From Shewanella insulae (GTDB lineage: Bacteria; Pseudomonadota; Gammaproteobacteria; Enterobacterales; Shewanellaceae): DNA of 64,000 nt. The position numbers were made by a program, and so were the translations under genes. The stretch lies in the NCBI RefSeq assembly GCF_009831655.1, contig NZ_WRPA01000013.1:1-64000 (forward strand), read 5' to 3'. Shown here piece by piece: positions 43,149-53,797 of this stretch (the first letter of the stretch is position 1; every line of letters begins with the position of its first letter). Below the pieces are notes generated by a model, which was given only the letters and a program-made list of their open reading frames with translations, did no database searches and was not told where the DNA came from.

Positions 43149-44459
43149 ATGCTCAATAAGGCCGCAAAACCTCTGGTCAAGTTGGTCGACCGCTATTTAC
43201 CCGATCCCTATATTTTCGTGTTACTCCTCACCCTGCTGGTGTTTGGTGCCGCCATGGTGGTGGAACAGCAGAGCCCGCTGCAACTGGTGACCTACTGGGG
43301 ACAAGGCTTCTGGGCACTGCTCAGTTTCTCCATGCAGATGTTGTTGGTGCTGGTGGCCGGTTACATGCTGGCCAGCTCGCCGCCCATTAAACGCCTGTTA
43401 GATGGTATTGCCGCCCTGGCTAAGAGTGCGCCCCAGGCGATCATCTTGGTGACTCTGGTATCTCTGCTTGCCAGCTGGATCAACTGGGGCTTCGGCCTAG
43501 TGGTCGGTGCCCTGTTTGCCAAGGCGCTGGCGCGTCAGGTGAAGGTGGATTACCGTCTGCTGGTGGCCAGTGCCTACTCTGGCTTCGTGGTCTGGCATGG
43601 TGGCCTCGCTGGTTCGATTCCCCTGACCATAGCCACCGAGGGTCATTTCGCCGAGGATAAGATAGGCATTATCGCCACAGACAACACCATCTTCGCCGGG
43701 TTTAACCTGGTGCTGCTGGCCGTTCTCTTCGTGCTGATCCCTCTGGTTAACCGTTTCATGCTGCCAAGCGAGGAGGAGAGCATCTATGTCGACAGGGAAA
43801 AGCTAGCAGACCCCGAAGTTGAGACCGAGGCTGTCACCCGCCCGGCGGATTACCTGGAAAACAGCCGCCTGCTGGCCTGGGCCGTGGGTGGGGCAGGCCT
43901 GGTATATCTGGGGCAATACTTCTTCGTCGCCGGCGGTAAACTCAATCTGAACATCGTTAACTACCTGTTTCTGTTCCTCGCCATCATATTGCATCAGACG
44001 CCTCGCAGCTTGCTGACCAGCCTTAATGAGGCGATCAAGGGCGGCGCCGGCATAGTGATTCAGTTCCCCTTCTACGCGGGGATCATGGCGCTCATGGTGC
44101 AGTCGGGGCTGGCCCAGAGTATCTCGTCGGGTTTCGTCGCCATCGCCAGTGCCGACAGCCTGCCGTTCTGGAGCTTTATCAGCGCCGGCATAGTTAACAT
44201 CTTCGTGCCCTCCGGTGGGGGCCAGTGGGCGGTGCAGGCACCTATCATGTTGCCCGCCGCCGAGGCCTTGGGGGCCGATGTGGCGCGTATCGCCATGGCG
44301 GTGGCCTGGGGGGATGCCTGGACCAATCTTATCCAGCCTTTCTGGGCCCTGCCTGTGCTGGCGATCGCCGGGCTCAAGGCGAGGGATATCATGGGCTTCT
44401 GCCTGATGCAGTTGATCATCACAGGCATAGTGATCAGTATCGGCCTGACCTGGTTCTAG
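43149..44459 (+). CDS. atoE: Short-chain fatty acid transporter (AtoE family)
   Basis: A 436-aa membrane protein with about twelve segments, matching the AtoE/TIGR00366 family of short-chain fatty acid (for example acetoacetate or butyrate) permeases. Landmarks are YLPDPYIFVLLLTLLVFG near the N terminus and the C-terminal VPSGGGQWAVQAPIMLPAAEALG. No atoDAB genes are next to it. A strong terminator follows. Confidence 0.86.
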   Translation: MLNKAAKPLVKLVDRYLPDPYIFVLLLTLLVFGAAMVVEQQSPLQLVTYWGQGFWALLSFSMQMLLVLVAGYMLASSPPIKRLLDGIAALAKSAPQAIILVTLVSLLASWINWGFGLVVGALFAKALARQVKVDYRLLVASAYSGFVVWHGGLAGSIPLTIATEGHFAEDKIGIIATDNTIFAGFNLVLLAVLFVLIPLVNRFMLPSEEESIYVDREKLADPEVETEAVTRPADYLENSRLLAWAVGGAGLVYLGQYFFVAGGKLNLNIVNYLFLFLAIILHQTPRSLLTSLNEAIKGGAGIVIQFPFYAGIMALMVQSGLAQSISSGFVAIASADSLPFWSFISAGIVNIFVPSGGGQWAVQAPIMLPAAEALGADVARIAMAVAWGDAWTNLIQPFWALPVLAIAGLKARDIMGFCLMQLIITGIVISIGLTWF

Positions 44460-44493
44460 TCAGATCCCGACCGATTAATCTCCGCAAACAAAC

Positions 44494-44521
44494 AAAACCC
44501 GCTTTTCCCGGCGGGTTTTGT
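44494..44521 (+). terminator. Rho-independent terminator of the fatty acid transporter gene
   Basis: AAAACCCGC / GCGGGTTTT stem with an 8-nt loop and a short T run. Confidence 0.8.
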
Positions 44522-44568
44522 TATTCTGTTTGCCAAGCCTGATACCGCTGCCGAAAAGGAATGCCAGC

Positions 44569-46434
44569 TTGTCTCAACCTCTCTCACCTACTGCCTCTCA
44601 TGATGCAGCTTCCGGCCCTAAGCGGTCAGCACCTCAACCTAAGCGACCAGGAGCTAAGCAAGCCGTTCTGCCCTGGATAGGCGGCTTCCTGCGTCCCTAT
44701 CGCGGCAAGGTGTTCGCCGCCATAGTGTTTCTGTTTATCGGCTCGCTGGCCTGGCTGTCCCTAGGCCAGGGGGTACGCCTCATGGTGGACGAAGGTTTCC
44801 TTAGGGAGAACGGTGAGCGGCTCAACGAGATCATCCTGCTGGTGATCGGCATCACGGCCCTGAGCAGCTCGGCCATCTTCTGTCGCTTCTATCTGATGAC
44901 CTGGCTCGGGGAGCGGGTGAGCGCCGATATTCGTCTCAAGGTCTATGACCACCTGCTCAAGCTCTCCCCTGGTTTCTACGCCAGGCTGCGTACCGGCGAG
45001 GTGATCTCGCGCTTCACCGCAGACGCCACCTTGTTGCAATCAGTGGTGGGCTCCAGCCTCTCCATGGCGCTGCGGGCCAGCGTCACGGTAGTGGGGGGCC
45101 TGGTGATGATGGCGATCACCAGCCTTAAACTTACCGCCCTGGTGCTGCTGGCCGTGCCCCTGGTGCTTGGGCCTATCTTCTTCTTTGGCCGTAAGGTACG
45201 TGAGCTGTCTCGTCGCAGCCAGGACAGGGTGGGAGACCTGGGTGCCTATGTGGATGAGTCGCTACACGAGATCCATACTGTGCAGGCCTATTGCCATGAA
45301 GACAGCGACAGGCAGCTGTTTTTCGAGCGGGTCGAGGCGGTGATGGAGGCGGCCAGGGGACGCATCAAGTACCGCGCCATACTCATCTCTCTGGTGATGT
45401 TTCTCAGCATACTGGCCATTGCGTTAATTACCTGGGTGGGGGCTAAGGATGTGATGATTGATGCGATCACCCCGGGTGAGCTCTCCGCCTTCATGTTCTA
45501 CGCCGTGATGGTGGCGGGCGCCGTGGCGACCATCAGCGAGGTGATTGGTGAGATCCAGCGCGCCGCCGGTGCTACGGAGCGGCTGATCGAGCTGGTGGAA
45601 ACGCCGATCGATATTCCTCAGGCGCAAAACCCTGCCAGTCTGCCGGCCAAGGTGCGCGGCGAGCTGAGCCTTGAGCAGGTGCGTTTTAGCTATCCTGCTC
45701 AGGCCTGTGTCGACAGCGCTGAGGAGATGGAGCTGCAGGCTGGCATCGAGGTGATCCGTGGCCTGAGTCTGCATATCGCTCCCGGTGAGCGAGTGGCTTT
45801 GGTGGGGGCGAGCGGCGCCGGCAAGAGTACCCTGTTTGAGCTGTTGCAGCGCTTCTACCCGTTAGACAGCGGGGTGATCGCCCTGGACGGTATCGATATC
45901 GCCAGCCTGCGACCACAGGATCTACGCCAGCAATATGCCCTGGTGCCCCAGGAATCGGTGATCTTCGCCACTAGCGTGCTGGAGAATGTGCGTTACGGTC
46001 GCCCCGACGCCAGCCTGGAGGAGGTGCAGGCGGCCTGTTTTGCCGCCCGCGCCGATGAGTTTATTCATGATTTTAGCGAGGGCTATCAGACCAATCTGGG
46101 TGAACGCGGCGTGCGTCTATCCGGCGGCCAGAAGCAGCGCATTGCCATCGCCCGGGCGATATTGGCCGACCGACCGGTATTGCTGCTGGATGAGGCCACC
46201 AGTGCCCTGGATGCGGTGAGCGAGCAGAAGGTGAAACAGGCGCTGGATGTGCTGATGCAGGGGCGCACCACATTGATCATCGCCCATCGCCTGGCTACAG
46301 TGCTCAACGCCGACCGTATTCTGGTGATGGATAAGGGGGAGCTGATCGCCAGCGGCACCCATGGTGAGCTGATGCAGAGCAACAGCCTCTACCGTGAGTT
46401 TGCCAGCCTGCAGTTACTTACCGAAGAGTCCTAA
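44569..46434 (+). CDS. ABC exporter, fused permease-ATPase
   Basis: A 621-aa type-I ABC exporter half-transporter. TTG 44569 was chosen after AAAAGGA; the frame could extend to 44518 but through the preceding terminator. Six membrane helices (residues about 35-330) are followed by the ATPase with Walker A GASGAGKST, signature LSGGQKQRIAIARAI and Walker B VLLLDEATSALD. It is close to the MsbA-related group of Proteobacteria. It works as a homodimer; the substrate is unknown. Confidence 0.88.
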   Translation: MSQPLSPTASHDAASGPKRSAPQPKRPGAKQAVLPWIGGFLRPYRGKVFAAIVFLFIGSLAWLSLGQGVRLMVDEGFLRENGERLNEIILLVIGITALSSSAIFCRFYLMTWLGERVSADIRLKVYDHLLKLSPGFYARLRTGEVISRFTADATLLQSVVGSSLSMALRASVTVVGGLVMMAITSLKLTALVLLAVPLVLGPIFFFGRKVRELSRRSQDRVGDLGAYVDESLHEIHTVQAYCHEDSDRQLFFERVEAVMEAARGRIKYRAILISLVMFLSILAIALITWVGAKDVMIDAITPGELSAFMFYAVMVAGAVATISEVIGEIQRAAGATERLIELVETPIDIPQAQNPASLPAKVRGELSLEQVRFSYPAQACVDSAEEMELQAGIEVIRGLSLHIAPGERVALVGASGAGKSTLFELLQRFYPLDSGVIALDGIDIASLRPQDLRQQYALVPQESVIFATSVLENVRYGRPDASLEEVQAACFAARADEFIHDFSEGYQTNLGERGVRLSGGQKQRIAIARAILADRPVLLLDEATSALDAVSEQKVKQALDVLMQGRTTLIIAHRLATVLNADRILVMDKGELIASGTHGELMQSNSLYREFASLQLLTEES

Positions 46435-46459
46435 AGGACGCCAGAGTGAGTAGAGAGTC

Positions 46460-46482
46460 GGGCAAGCCGTAGATGCTTGCCC
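46460..46482. terminator. Hairpin between convergent ABC exporter and DUF4382 genes
   Basis: GGGCAAG / CTTGCCC stem with a 9-nt loop. The T run is weak, so bidirectional termination is only probable. Confidence 0.45.
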
Positions 46483-46501
46483 TTATCTAATCGTATATCT
46501 A

Positions 46502-47485
46502 TTAGCCTCTATGGCCGCCGTGGCCACCACCGCACCGGTGGCGGGTTTCTCTGCCGCCATCTTCGACACCTATCTCACCACCATCCTCAAATAGCTTGAA
46601 TGCTCCTTGTGTCATGTCATTTTGCGCCGGGTCGTCCAGGTGTCCCAGGCAGGTGTAACCCACACGGTAGCTGCCAGAAGGCAGGTAGCCCATGGCGAAC
46701 GACCAGTTGCCATTAATATCTTGGTGTATGGGAGAGATGGCTACCGGGGAGAAGAGGCCGTCGTCTCGGCTCTGGGCTATGTCCCCCATCTGCGACAGGC
46801 TGGTTACCTCACTCGGGTAGAGATAGGCCATGTGATAGAACTGATCGCCCTCGGGGGCACTAGTTGCGTATTGGGTCTCGCAATCGGCAATCCACTGGGG
46901 ATCCATCTCGCCGAAGATATGCCCCATGGTGTCGTCGTCGACGGAGTAGATACCATGGTGGTTGAGCTGATATTGGCCGTCGGAGAAGTGCATCGACTGG
47001 TAGAGATCAATCTCCATCGTCAGGTTAAGGTGCTGATGTTCACCTAGGGTAAAGTTCGCCATAGGAAGGCGGCCATTTTCTATCATCAAGGGGTGTAAGC
47101 CCTGACCGTTCTCAATGGCGCAGCCTTGTGCCTGATCGCCGTTGACTAAGGTGAAATGCACATCATGATATTGGCCTGCAGGAAGTTCGAGGCCATCGAT
47201 CACTTTGTGGCTCTCTTTACCTTGGTAATCGAGCAGATTAAACCTATGTTGAGCCATATCCCGGCTATGTACTTGGCCATGAGCATCTGTCATCACCAGT
47301 TTGTCGAGCACCAACTCGACCCGGCTGACCTGACTCATGGGGGCATCTGAAATGGCAATACTTACACTGCCGGTGCTAACAACTTGTTCTGGTGGGGTGT
47401 TATCGTCTGAGCCGCCGCAGCCCGCTAACATAAATCCAGAAAGAGCAAAGGGTATGAGGGTAAGGGGTAGAGTAAAGGATCGCAT
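46502..47485 (-). CDS. DUF4382 lipoprotein
   Basis: A 327-aa exported lipoprotein, start chosen after AAAGGTG. The signal peptide ends in MLAGC. A DUF4382 beta-sandwich begins at SVSIAISDAPMSQVSRVELVLDKLVM (residues about 45-70). The C-terminus is a His/Gly-rich tail (HRCGGGHGGHRG) that could bind metal. Family function unknown, periplasmic or outer-membrane. Confidence 0.82.
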   Translation of the reverse strand: MRSFTLPLTLIPFALSGFMLAGCGGSDDNTPPEQVVSTGSVSIAISDAPMSQVSRVELVLDKLVMTDAHGQVHSRDMAQHRFNLLDYQGKESHKVIDGLELPAGQYHDVHFTLVNGDQAQGCAIENGQGLHPLMIENGRLPMANFTLGEHQHLNLTMEIDLYQSMHFSDGQYQLNHHGIYSVDDDTMGHIFGEMDPQWIADCETQYATSAPEGDQFYHMAYLYPSEVTSLSQMGDIAQSRDDGLFSPVAISPIHQDINGNWSFAMGYLPSGSYRVGYTCLGHLDDPAQNDMTQGAFKLFEDGGEIGVEDGGRETRHRCGGGHGGHRG

Positions 47486-47740
47486 CTTGGGTACACCTTT
47501 TAATGAGTTTTTTCTAATGGTATTACTCATTCTAAGGGCACCTTAGTTAAAGAATAGTGATTTGTTGGTTAAAATTTATACTTTGTGAGCGGGCTAACGC
47601 TTAGGGAGAACAAGAGTTGAAGGCCCAATAAAAGTGCGATAGGAAAGCAATTTAGCCCCTAGTGAACCTTAGGGAAAATCGCTGCGTATTGCTTTAAAGA
47701 TATGATTTTTCAAGCACACCTCAATAATTGGAGTATCCAA

Positions 47741-48256
47741 ATGAAATGGCCGTTAACCCTGAGCTTGGTTTGTCTGTTAACTTTTTTGAGTGGCTGTACC
47801 AGCGCGCCCAAGGGCATAGCGCCGATTGAGGGATTTGAACTCTCAAGATATCTGGGCACCTGGCATGAGATCGCTCGTTTAGATCATGGCTTCGAGCGCG
47901 GCCTCAGTCAGGTGAGCGCAGAATACCGACTGCGTGATGATGGTGGTGTCAGTGTGATCAACCGTGGCTACTCGGCGGCGGATAAAAGCTGGAAAGTTGC
48001 CGAAGGCAAGGCCTACTTTGTCGAGAGTTCAGATATTGGTCATCTTAAGGTCTCCTTCTTTGGCCCCTTTTATGGTGCCTATGTGATCTACCGGCTCGAC
48101 AGTGATTACCAATACGCTTTTGTGACCAGCTACAACCGAGATTACCTCTGGTTGCTGGCGCGCAGTCCAGAGATAGATGAGAGCTTAAAGCAGGATTTTA
48201 TGAATCAGGCCAAGGCGCTGGGCTTTGATACCCAAGCGCTTATCTGGCCGGGATGA
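47741..48256 (+). CDS. blc: Outer-membrane lipocalin Blc
   Basis: A 171-aa bacterial lipocalin. The start at ATG 47741 follows GGAG and gives a lipoprotein signal ending in LSGC. The lipocalin motif GTWHEIARLDHGFERGL (near residue 42) and the C-terminal WLLARSPEIDESLKQ are the family landmarks. It binds lysophospholipids or fatty acids at the outer membrane. Confidence 0.9.
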   Translation: MKWPLTLSLVCLLTFLSGCTSAPKGIAPIEGFELSRYLGTWHEIARLDHGFERGLSQVSAEYRLRDDGGVSVINRGYSAADKSWKVAEGKAYFVESSDIGHLKVSFFGPFYGAYVIYRLDSDYQYAFVTSYNRDYLWLLARSPEIDESLKQDFMNQAKALGFDTQALIWPG

Positions 48257-48272
48257 GCAAAGGCGAGGTCAG

Positions 48273-48299
48273 CGCCGGGCGTTGAGAGAATCCCCGGCG
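48273..48299. terminator. Hairpin between convergent blc and acyl-CoA synthetase genes
   Basis: CGCCGGG / CCCGGCG stem with a 13-nt loop and no T run. Rho-independent ending is uncertain. Confidence 0.35.
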
Positions 48300-48310
48300 T
48301 GATGCGTGGC

Positions 48311-49906
48311 CTATTGTCTTAGCTCTCTGCGTAGTATTTTGCCCACGGTCGATTTAGGTAAGGCGGCCGTAAATTCGAAAATCTTCGGCACCTTGTAACC
48401 CGCCAATTGCTCGCGGCAATGAGATAGCAGCGCCTCTTGGGTCATCTGGTGATGAGATTTAGGGTCTCTCAGCACGATGACGGCTTTAACGGCCTCGCCG
48501 CTGCGGCTATCTTCGACACCAATGACAGCACATTCCAGTACGCTCTCATGGGCTGACAGCACATCTTCCACCTCGTTAGGGTAGACGTTAAAGCCGGAGA
48601 CATTGATCATATCTTTCATGCGATCCACTATCTTGTGCATCCCATTATCAGTAGCCAGGGCAATATCTCCTGTCTTGAAGAAGCCATCCTGAGTCATCAC
48701 CTTGGCGGTCTCGTCCGGCTTTTGCCAGTAACCGCTCATCACCTGCGGACCTTTAACAGCCAGCTCGCCGACCTCTCCGTGGGGAACCTCTTGTTCATTG
48801 GCGTCGATGATCTTCACCTGAGTGTCGATCACCGGGCGACCTATGGTGCCAAGACACTCGAGTCCCGGCGCGTTGAGGGAGACCACGGGCGAAGTTTCCG
48901 ACAGGCCATAGCCTTCGGAGATGGTGCAGCCTGTAGTGGTTTGCCATATGGATGCTGCTGCCTGGGTCAGTGCTGTGCCGCCGGAGATAGTGATCTTAAG
49001 GTGGCTGAAATCCAGTCCTTGAAAGGCCTTTTGATGGCACAGGCCGACAAACAGGGTGTTGAGTCCGGCGAATCCGGTAAACGCATGCTGTGACATGGTC
49101 TGGATCAAAGCGCTGATGTCTCTCGGATTTGGGATGAGTACGCTACAGCCACCTTGTTCAAAGTAGACAAAATTCACCATAAAGGCATAGATATGATAGA
49201 TGGGCAGGGGAGCGATGAAGATCTCTTCGCCCTCGACAAACTTATTGGATAGGCGTGATTGTACCTGCAGCATATTGGCCAGCAGGTTACTGTGACTGAG
49301 CATAGCGCCCTTGGAGAGGCCCGTGGTGCCGCCCGTGTATTGCAGTGCCGCCAGGCTCTGCTGCTCGGCCCGTACCGGGCTATACTCGGCCTGGCTGCCC
49401 AGGGCCAATACCTGGTTAAAGCCTATGTGAGCCAGCTGGCTGTCGGCCTGGGGTTGGGTCGCTATCAGATCCAGCGGGTGGGTAGAAATTACCGTCTCTA
49501 TCTGGGTCTCGGGGACCACTGCTTCCAGCGTGGGCAGCAGATCGCTCAGCACCACCAAGGCCTTGGCGCCCGAGTCTCGGTATTGGTGGATCAGCTCTCG
49601 CTGGGTATACAAGGGGTTGGTGTTGACCAGTATCATGCCGGCCCTGAGCGCCCCATAGGCGGCGATAACGAACTGGGTGAGGTTGGGCAGTTGGATGGCG
49701 ACCTTGTCGCCCGCTTCAAGCTGGGTATGTTGCTGTAGGTAGGCGGCGAAGTATCGGGAGTCGCGTTCTATGTCGGCAAAACTGCTGGCCTTGCCCAGAC
49801 ACACATAGGCTGTCTTGTCGCCAAAGCGTTCGGCGGCGGTTTCGATTAGATCGATTAGCGAGGCATATTTTTCCAGATCTACATGGGCGTGCGAGTCATA
49901 GGCCAT
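48311..49906 (-). CDS. fadD: Long-chain acyl-CoA synthetase, FadD type
   Basis: A 531-aa AMP-forming ligase that activates fatty acids with CoA and ATP. Motif YTGGTTGLSKGAML near residue 190 is the AMP-binding site, GYGLSETSPVV near 335 the linker motif, and DGFFKTGDIAL and VDRMKDMINVSGFNVYPNEVEDVLSAHESV the FACS region. Length fits FadD of gammaproteobacteria. Two AAACAA-N2-GTTT dyads upstream fit the known PsrA/FadR-type regulation of fatty-acid genes in Shewanella. Confidence 0.88.
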   Translation of the reverse strand: MAYDSHAHVDLEKYASLIDLIETAAERFGDKTAYVCLGKASSFADIERDSRYFAAYLQQHTQLEAGDKVAIQLPNLTQFVIAAYGALRAGMILVNTNPLYTQRELIHQYRDSGAKALVVLSDLLPTLEAVVPETQIETVISTHPLDLIATQPQADSQLAHIGFNQVLALGSQAEYSPVRAEQQSLAALQYTGGTTGLSKGAMLSHSNLLANMLQVQSRLSNKFVEGEEIFIAPLPIYHIYAFMVNFVYFEQGGCSVLIPNPRDISALIQTMSQHAFTGFAGLNTLFVGLCHQKAFQGLDFSHLKITISGGTALTQAAASIWQTTTGCTISEGYGLSETSPVVSLNAPGLECLGTIGRPVIDTQVKIIDANEQEVPHGEVGELAVKGPQVMSGYWQKPDETAKVMTQDGFFKTGDIALATDNGMHKIVDRMKDMINVSGFNVYPNEVEDVLSAHESVLECAVIGVEDSRSGEAVKAVIVLRDPKSHHQMTQEALLSHCREQLAGYKVPKIFEFTAALPKSTVGKILRRELRQ

Positions 49907-49960
49907 GGACGCGTCTCCTTTGCTTATTATTGTCGGTATTCTTGGGCGCAGCTAAAAATC

Positions 49961-49972
49961 AAACAAGTGTTT
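49961..49972. promoter_or_regulatory. Candidate PsrA operator 1
   Basis: AAACAAGTGTTT, with half-sites AAAC and GTTT as in PsrA sites. 55 bp before the acyl-CoA synthetase start. Confidence 0.55.
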
Positions 49973-50020
49973 AGACTGTGCTAAAACTGGCCTAAGGTCA
50001 ACCTCTACTGGATTAAAATA

Positions 50021-50032
50021 AAACAATCGTTT
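50021..50032. promoter_or_regulatory. Candidate PsrA operator 2
   Basis: AAACAATCGTTT, same pattern, 60 bp (about six helical turns) from site 1. Confidence 0.55.
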
Positions 50033-50220
50033 AACTCTTATCTATCTGTTTAATATCGCTATTTTTAAGCGTGATGAAACCAGGCTGGTCTGACCTGATG
50101 GGCCTTGTGCCATCAGTTATTTAGGGGAGGGGAAGAGTGAGACTTGAAAGTGATAGAAAGGGGAAGTGCTTAAGTGTCGGCCCCGGTGGCAAGTAACACC
50201 ACCGAGGCATGCTCGCGTCT

Positions 50221-51663
50221 TTAGAAGGCGCTCAGGCTGAAGAAGGGGCTGGCCTGGGAGGCCTTCTCCTTGGGGTTACTCAGGTTGGTTACCGTGAAGG
50301 CGATGGTCTGTTTCTGCAGCTTAGTGCCGGCAAAGTCCGCCTGCTTCTGTTCGAAAACCGTTACCGGGTAGCTAAGTTGTTCACCGGCCCTGATCAGCAC
50401 CTTTTGTGAGGTCTCCTTGGCGATGCCGTGGTTTGCCGTATTGGCGAGGCTTATCAGGTACTGGTGATCTTCCTGGGTCTTGTTGCGGATCTTCAGGGTG
50501 TAGCTGTTTTCGATGCGGCCGTCTCCCACCTCGCGGTAAAGGCTCTGGCGGTCGCGGATGACGTTGAGATCTATGCTCTGGTGACGATAGAGATCCAGGG
50601 CGAATACACTGAGCATGGTGATCACCGCGATGCCATAGCCGACAAACTTGAAGGAGGTAAAACGTTTCACTTCCTTCTTTTGCAGCTCGTTCTCGCTGGC
50701 GTAGCGAATTAAACCCTTGTCATAGCCGAACTTGTCCATGGTCTGATCGCAGGCATCGACACAGGCGCCGCAGTTGATGCACTCATATTGCAGGCCGTTA
50801 CGAATGTCGATCCCCGTGGGGCAGACATCGACACACAAGTTACAGTCGACACAGTCGCCGAGGTCGGTGGCCTGTTTGCGTTTGCGCGGGCCGCGAGACT
50901 CGCCGCGGGCGGCATCATAGGAGACGGTCAGGGTATTGGCGTCGAACATGGCCGACTGGAAGCGAGCGTAGGGGCAGCAATGCAGACACATCTGTTCGCG
51001 CATCCAGCCCGCGTTGAGGTAGGTACACAGGGCGAAGAACCAGACCCAGGCGGTAACCCAGAAGCTGGCGCTTAGGGTAAAGATCTGTGGGTAGAGCTCA
51101 CTGGCGGGGATGAAGTAGGCGATGAAGCCACACCCGGTGATCAGCCCCGCCAATGCCCAGGCGAGATGCTTGACGCCGCGTTTAACAACCTTTTCAAGAC
51201 TCCAGGGGGCCTTATCCAGGGCGTGGCGCTTGTTGCTGTTGCCCTCTATCTGCCGTTCTATCCAGACGAAGGCGAAGCTCCAGCTGGTCTGGGGGCAGAG
51301 ATAGCCACACCAGACGCGGCCCCAGAAGACGGTGACGAAGAAGAGGGCGAAGGCGGCGATGATGAACAGCCAGGCCAGCAGGGTGAAATCCTGAGGCCAT
51401 AGGGTCAGGCTGAAGAAGTGAAACTCCTGGCGCTCAACATCCAAGAGGAGCGCCTGGCGGCCCTGATAGGGGATGAAGGGCAACAGGAAGAAGAACAGGA
51501 TAAGCAGGCTGTTGAGGCCGGTACGCAGACGCTGAAAGCGCCCCTTCTGTTCTTTAATGTGTATCTTACCGCGCTGCACCGGCAGGTTGGTCACGGGGAT
51601 GGCCTGGCCCAGGGCGGCCCTGGTGGCGATTGGGTTCTCTTTACTGCTGAGATCTTGACTCAT
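50221..51663 (-). CDS. ccoG: Cytochrome c oxidase accessory protein CcoG
   Basis: A 480-aa membrane ferredoxin-like protein (FixG/RdxA) needed for copper delivery or assembly of cbb3-type oxidases. About five hydrophobic segments; a polyferredoxin region with CVDCNLCVDVCPTGIDI and CINCGACVDACD holds two [4Fe-4S] clusters; a C-terminal immunoglobulin-like domain follows. The usual ccoNOQP genes are not adjacent. Upstream are a candidate sigma-54 promoter and an enhancer-like inverted repeat. Confidence 0.92.
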   Translation of the reverse strand: MSQDLSSKENPIATRAALGQAIPVTNLPVQRGKIHIKEQKGRFQRLRTGLNSLLILFFFLLPFIPYQGRQALLLDVERQEFHFFSLTLWPQDFTLLAWLFIIAAFALFFVTVFWGRVWCGYLCPQTSWSFAFVWIERQIEGNSNKRHALDKAPWSLEKVVKRGVKHLAWALAGLITGCGFIAYFIPASELYPQIFTLSASFWVTAWVWFFALCTYLNAGWMREQMCLHCCPYARFQSAMFDANTLTVSYDAARGESRGPRKRKQATDLGDCVDCNLCVDVCPTGIDIRNGLQYECINCGACVDACDQTMDKFGYDKGLIRYASENELQKKEVKRFTSFKFVGYGIAVITMLSVFALDLYRHQSIDLNVIRDRQSLYREVGDGRIENSYTLKIRNKTQEDHQYLISLANTANHGIAKETSQKVLIRAGEQLSYPVTVFEQKQADFAGTKLQKQTIAFTVTNLSNPKEKASQASPFFSLSAF

Positions 51664-51703
51664 TGGCTTTCCAAACTCTTGCTAAGGGAATTGCCACAGC
51701 CAA

Positions 51704-51720
51704 TGCAAGTTGGGAACCAA
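51704..51720 (-). promoter_or_regulatory. Candidate sigma-54 promoter of ccoG
   Basis: On the minus strand TTGGTTCCCAACTTGCA has TGG and TTGC with the required GG-N10-GC spacing and matches the -24/-12 consensus at most defined positions. Transcription would start about 30 nt before the ccoG ATG. Confidence 0.55.
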
Positions 51721-51782
51721 GTTTTGAAAGTGTTTAAGTCTTTGAAATATGGTGAGTTTAATTCTTGTGATTCATTTTTAGA

Positions 51783-51816
51783 TAGCGATATATCGTGCAT
51801 CGGTGATATATCGCTA
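51783..51816. promoter_or_regulatory. Candidate enhancer for a sigma-54 activator
   Basis: TAGCGATATATC (51783-51794) and GATATATCGCTA (51805-51816), a perfect inverted pair with a 10-bp spacer, centred about 107 bp upstream of the predicted ccoG start. This is the usual distance for enhancer sites. The core GCGATATATCGC recurs at 53408. Confidence 0.55.
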
Positions 51817-51842
51817 TTTTGTGTGGTGTCACCCAAGACGCA

Positions 51843-53291
<1,449 letters not shown>

Positions 53292-53797
53292 GTCTGCCGC
53301 TCCTTGCTGGCAATGATTATTGTGTATTCTCTCGAAATAAGAGGACCGGAATATCGTTTGCTCCCTATATTAACCGCTTTCCTTAGTTATGGTCATCAAT
53401 CAATAGCGCGATATATCGCTAATCGTCTTCAGTTGTCTGGCTCTTGTGGTTTGTCCCATGCCGAAGTGAGCCTCTTTGCTATCTCATTAGAGGTAGATGT
53501 TAATCATGGGTTAACTTTTTCGCATCTTTTGAATATTTGCTTTAATCGAAATTGTTTGAGCTTTAATGGCTAATCTTTTTGGGGTTTTATAGTGAATTCC
53601 TTATGTTTGTTCGATTTTTAGTCCGTGTTCGTATCCTGCTCTCGTCTAAATTAGACCAATTAGTATTAGCAATTAATTTTTGTTTGTTATAAAAGTGTAA
53701 ATGAAATGTGTTCATTTCACTCTGTGGAATGCCTGTGGTGGTTCGTGTGAAAAAGGCACGAATGATGGCGAAATATAAAAAAAACTATGCGGGAAAA
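53292..53797. promoter_or_regulatory. Divergent intergenic region of activator and TonB receptor
   Basis: 506 bp, AT-rich. It contains the perfect dyad GCGATATATCGC (53408-53419) but no clear gene. A weak GG-N10-GC pair (TGTGGTTTGTCCCATGCC, about 53445-53462) lies too close to the dyad to be convincing. No other feature named. Confidence 0.5.
53408..53419. promoter_or_regulatory. Palindromic site GCGATATATCGC
   Basis: A perfect 12-bp palindrome sharing its core with the enhancer-like pair upstream of ccoG. It could mediate autoregulation or control of the TonB receptor. Confidence 0.5.

Larger units (their letters stand above)
49907..50220. promoter_or_regulatory. Intergenic region of acyl-CoA synthetase
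   Basis: 314 bp. It holds the two PsrA-like dyads. The 3' end of ccoG lies at its right side, with an inexact hairpin (CGGTGG / CCACCG at 50184-50204) lacking a T run. Nothing else recognised. Confidence 0.5.

Noticed and set aside
53445..53462. GG-N10-GC sequence downstream of GCGATATATCGC as a sigma-54 promoter for the TonB receptor
   Set aside because: Only about 27 bp separates it from the palindrome, the match to the consensus is poor, and such pairs occur often by chance.
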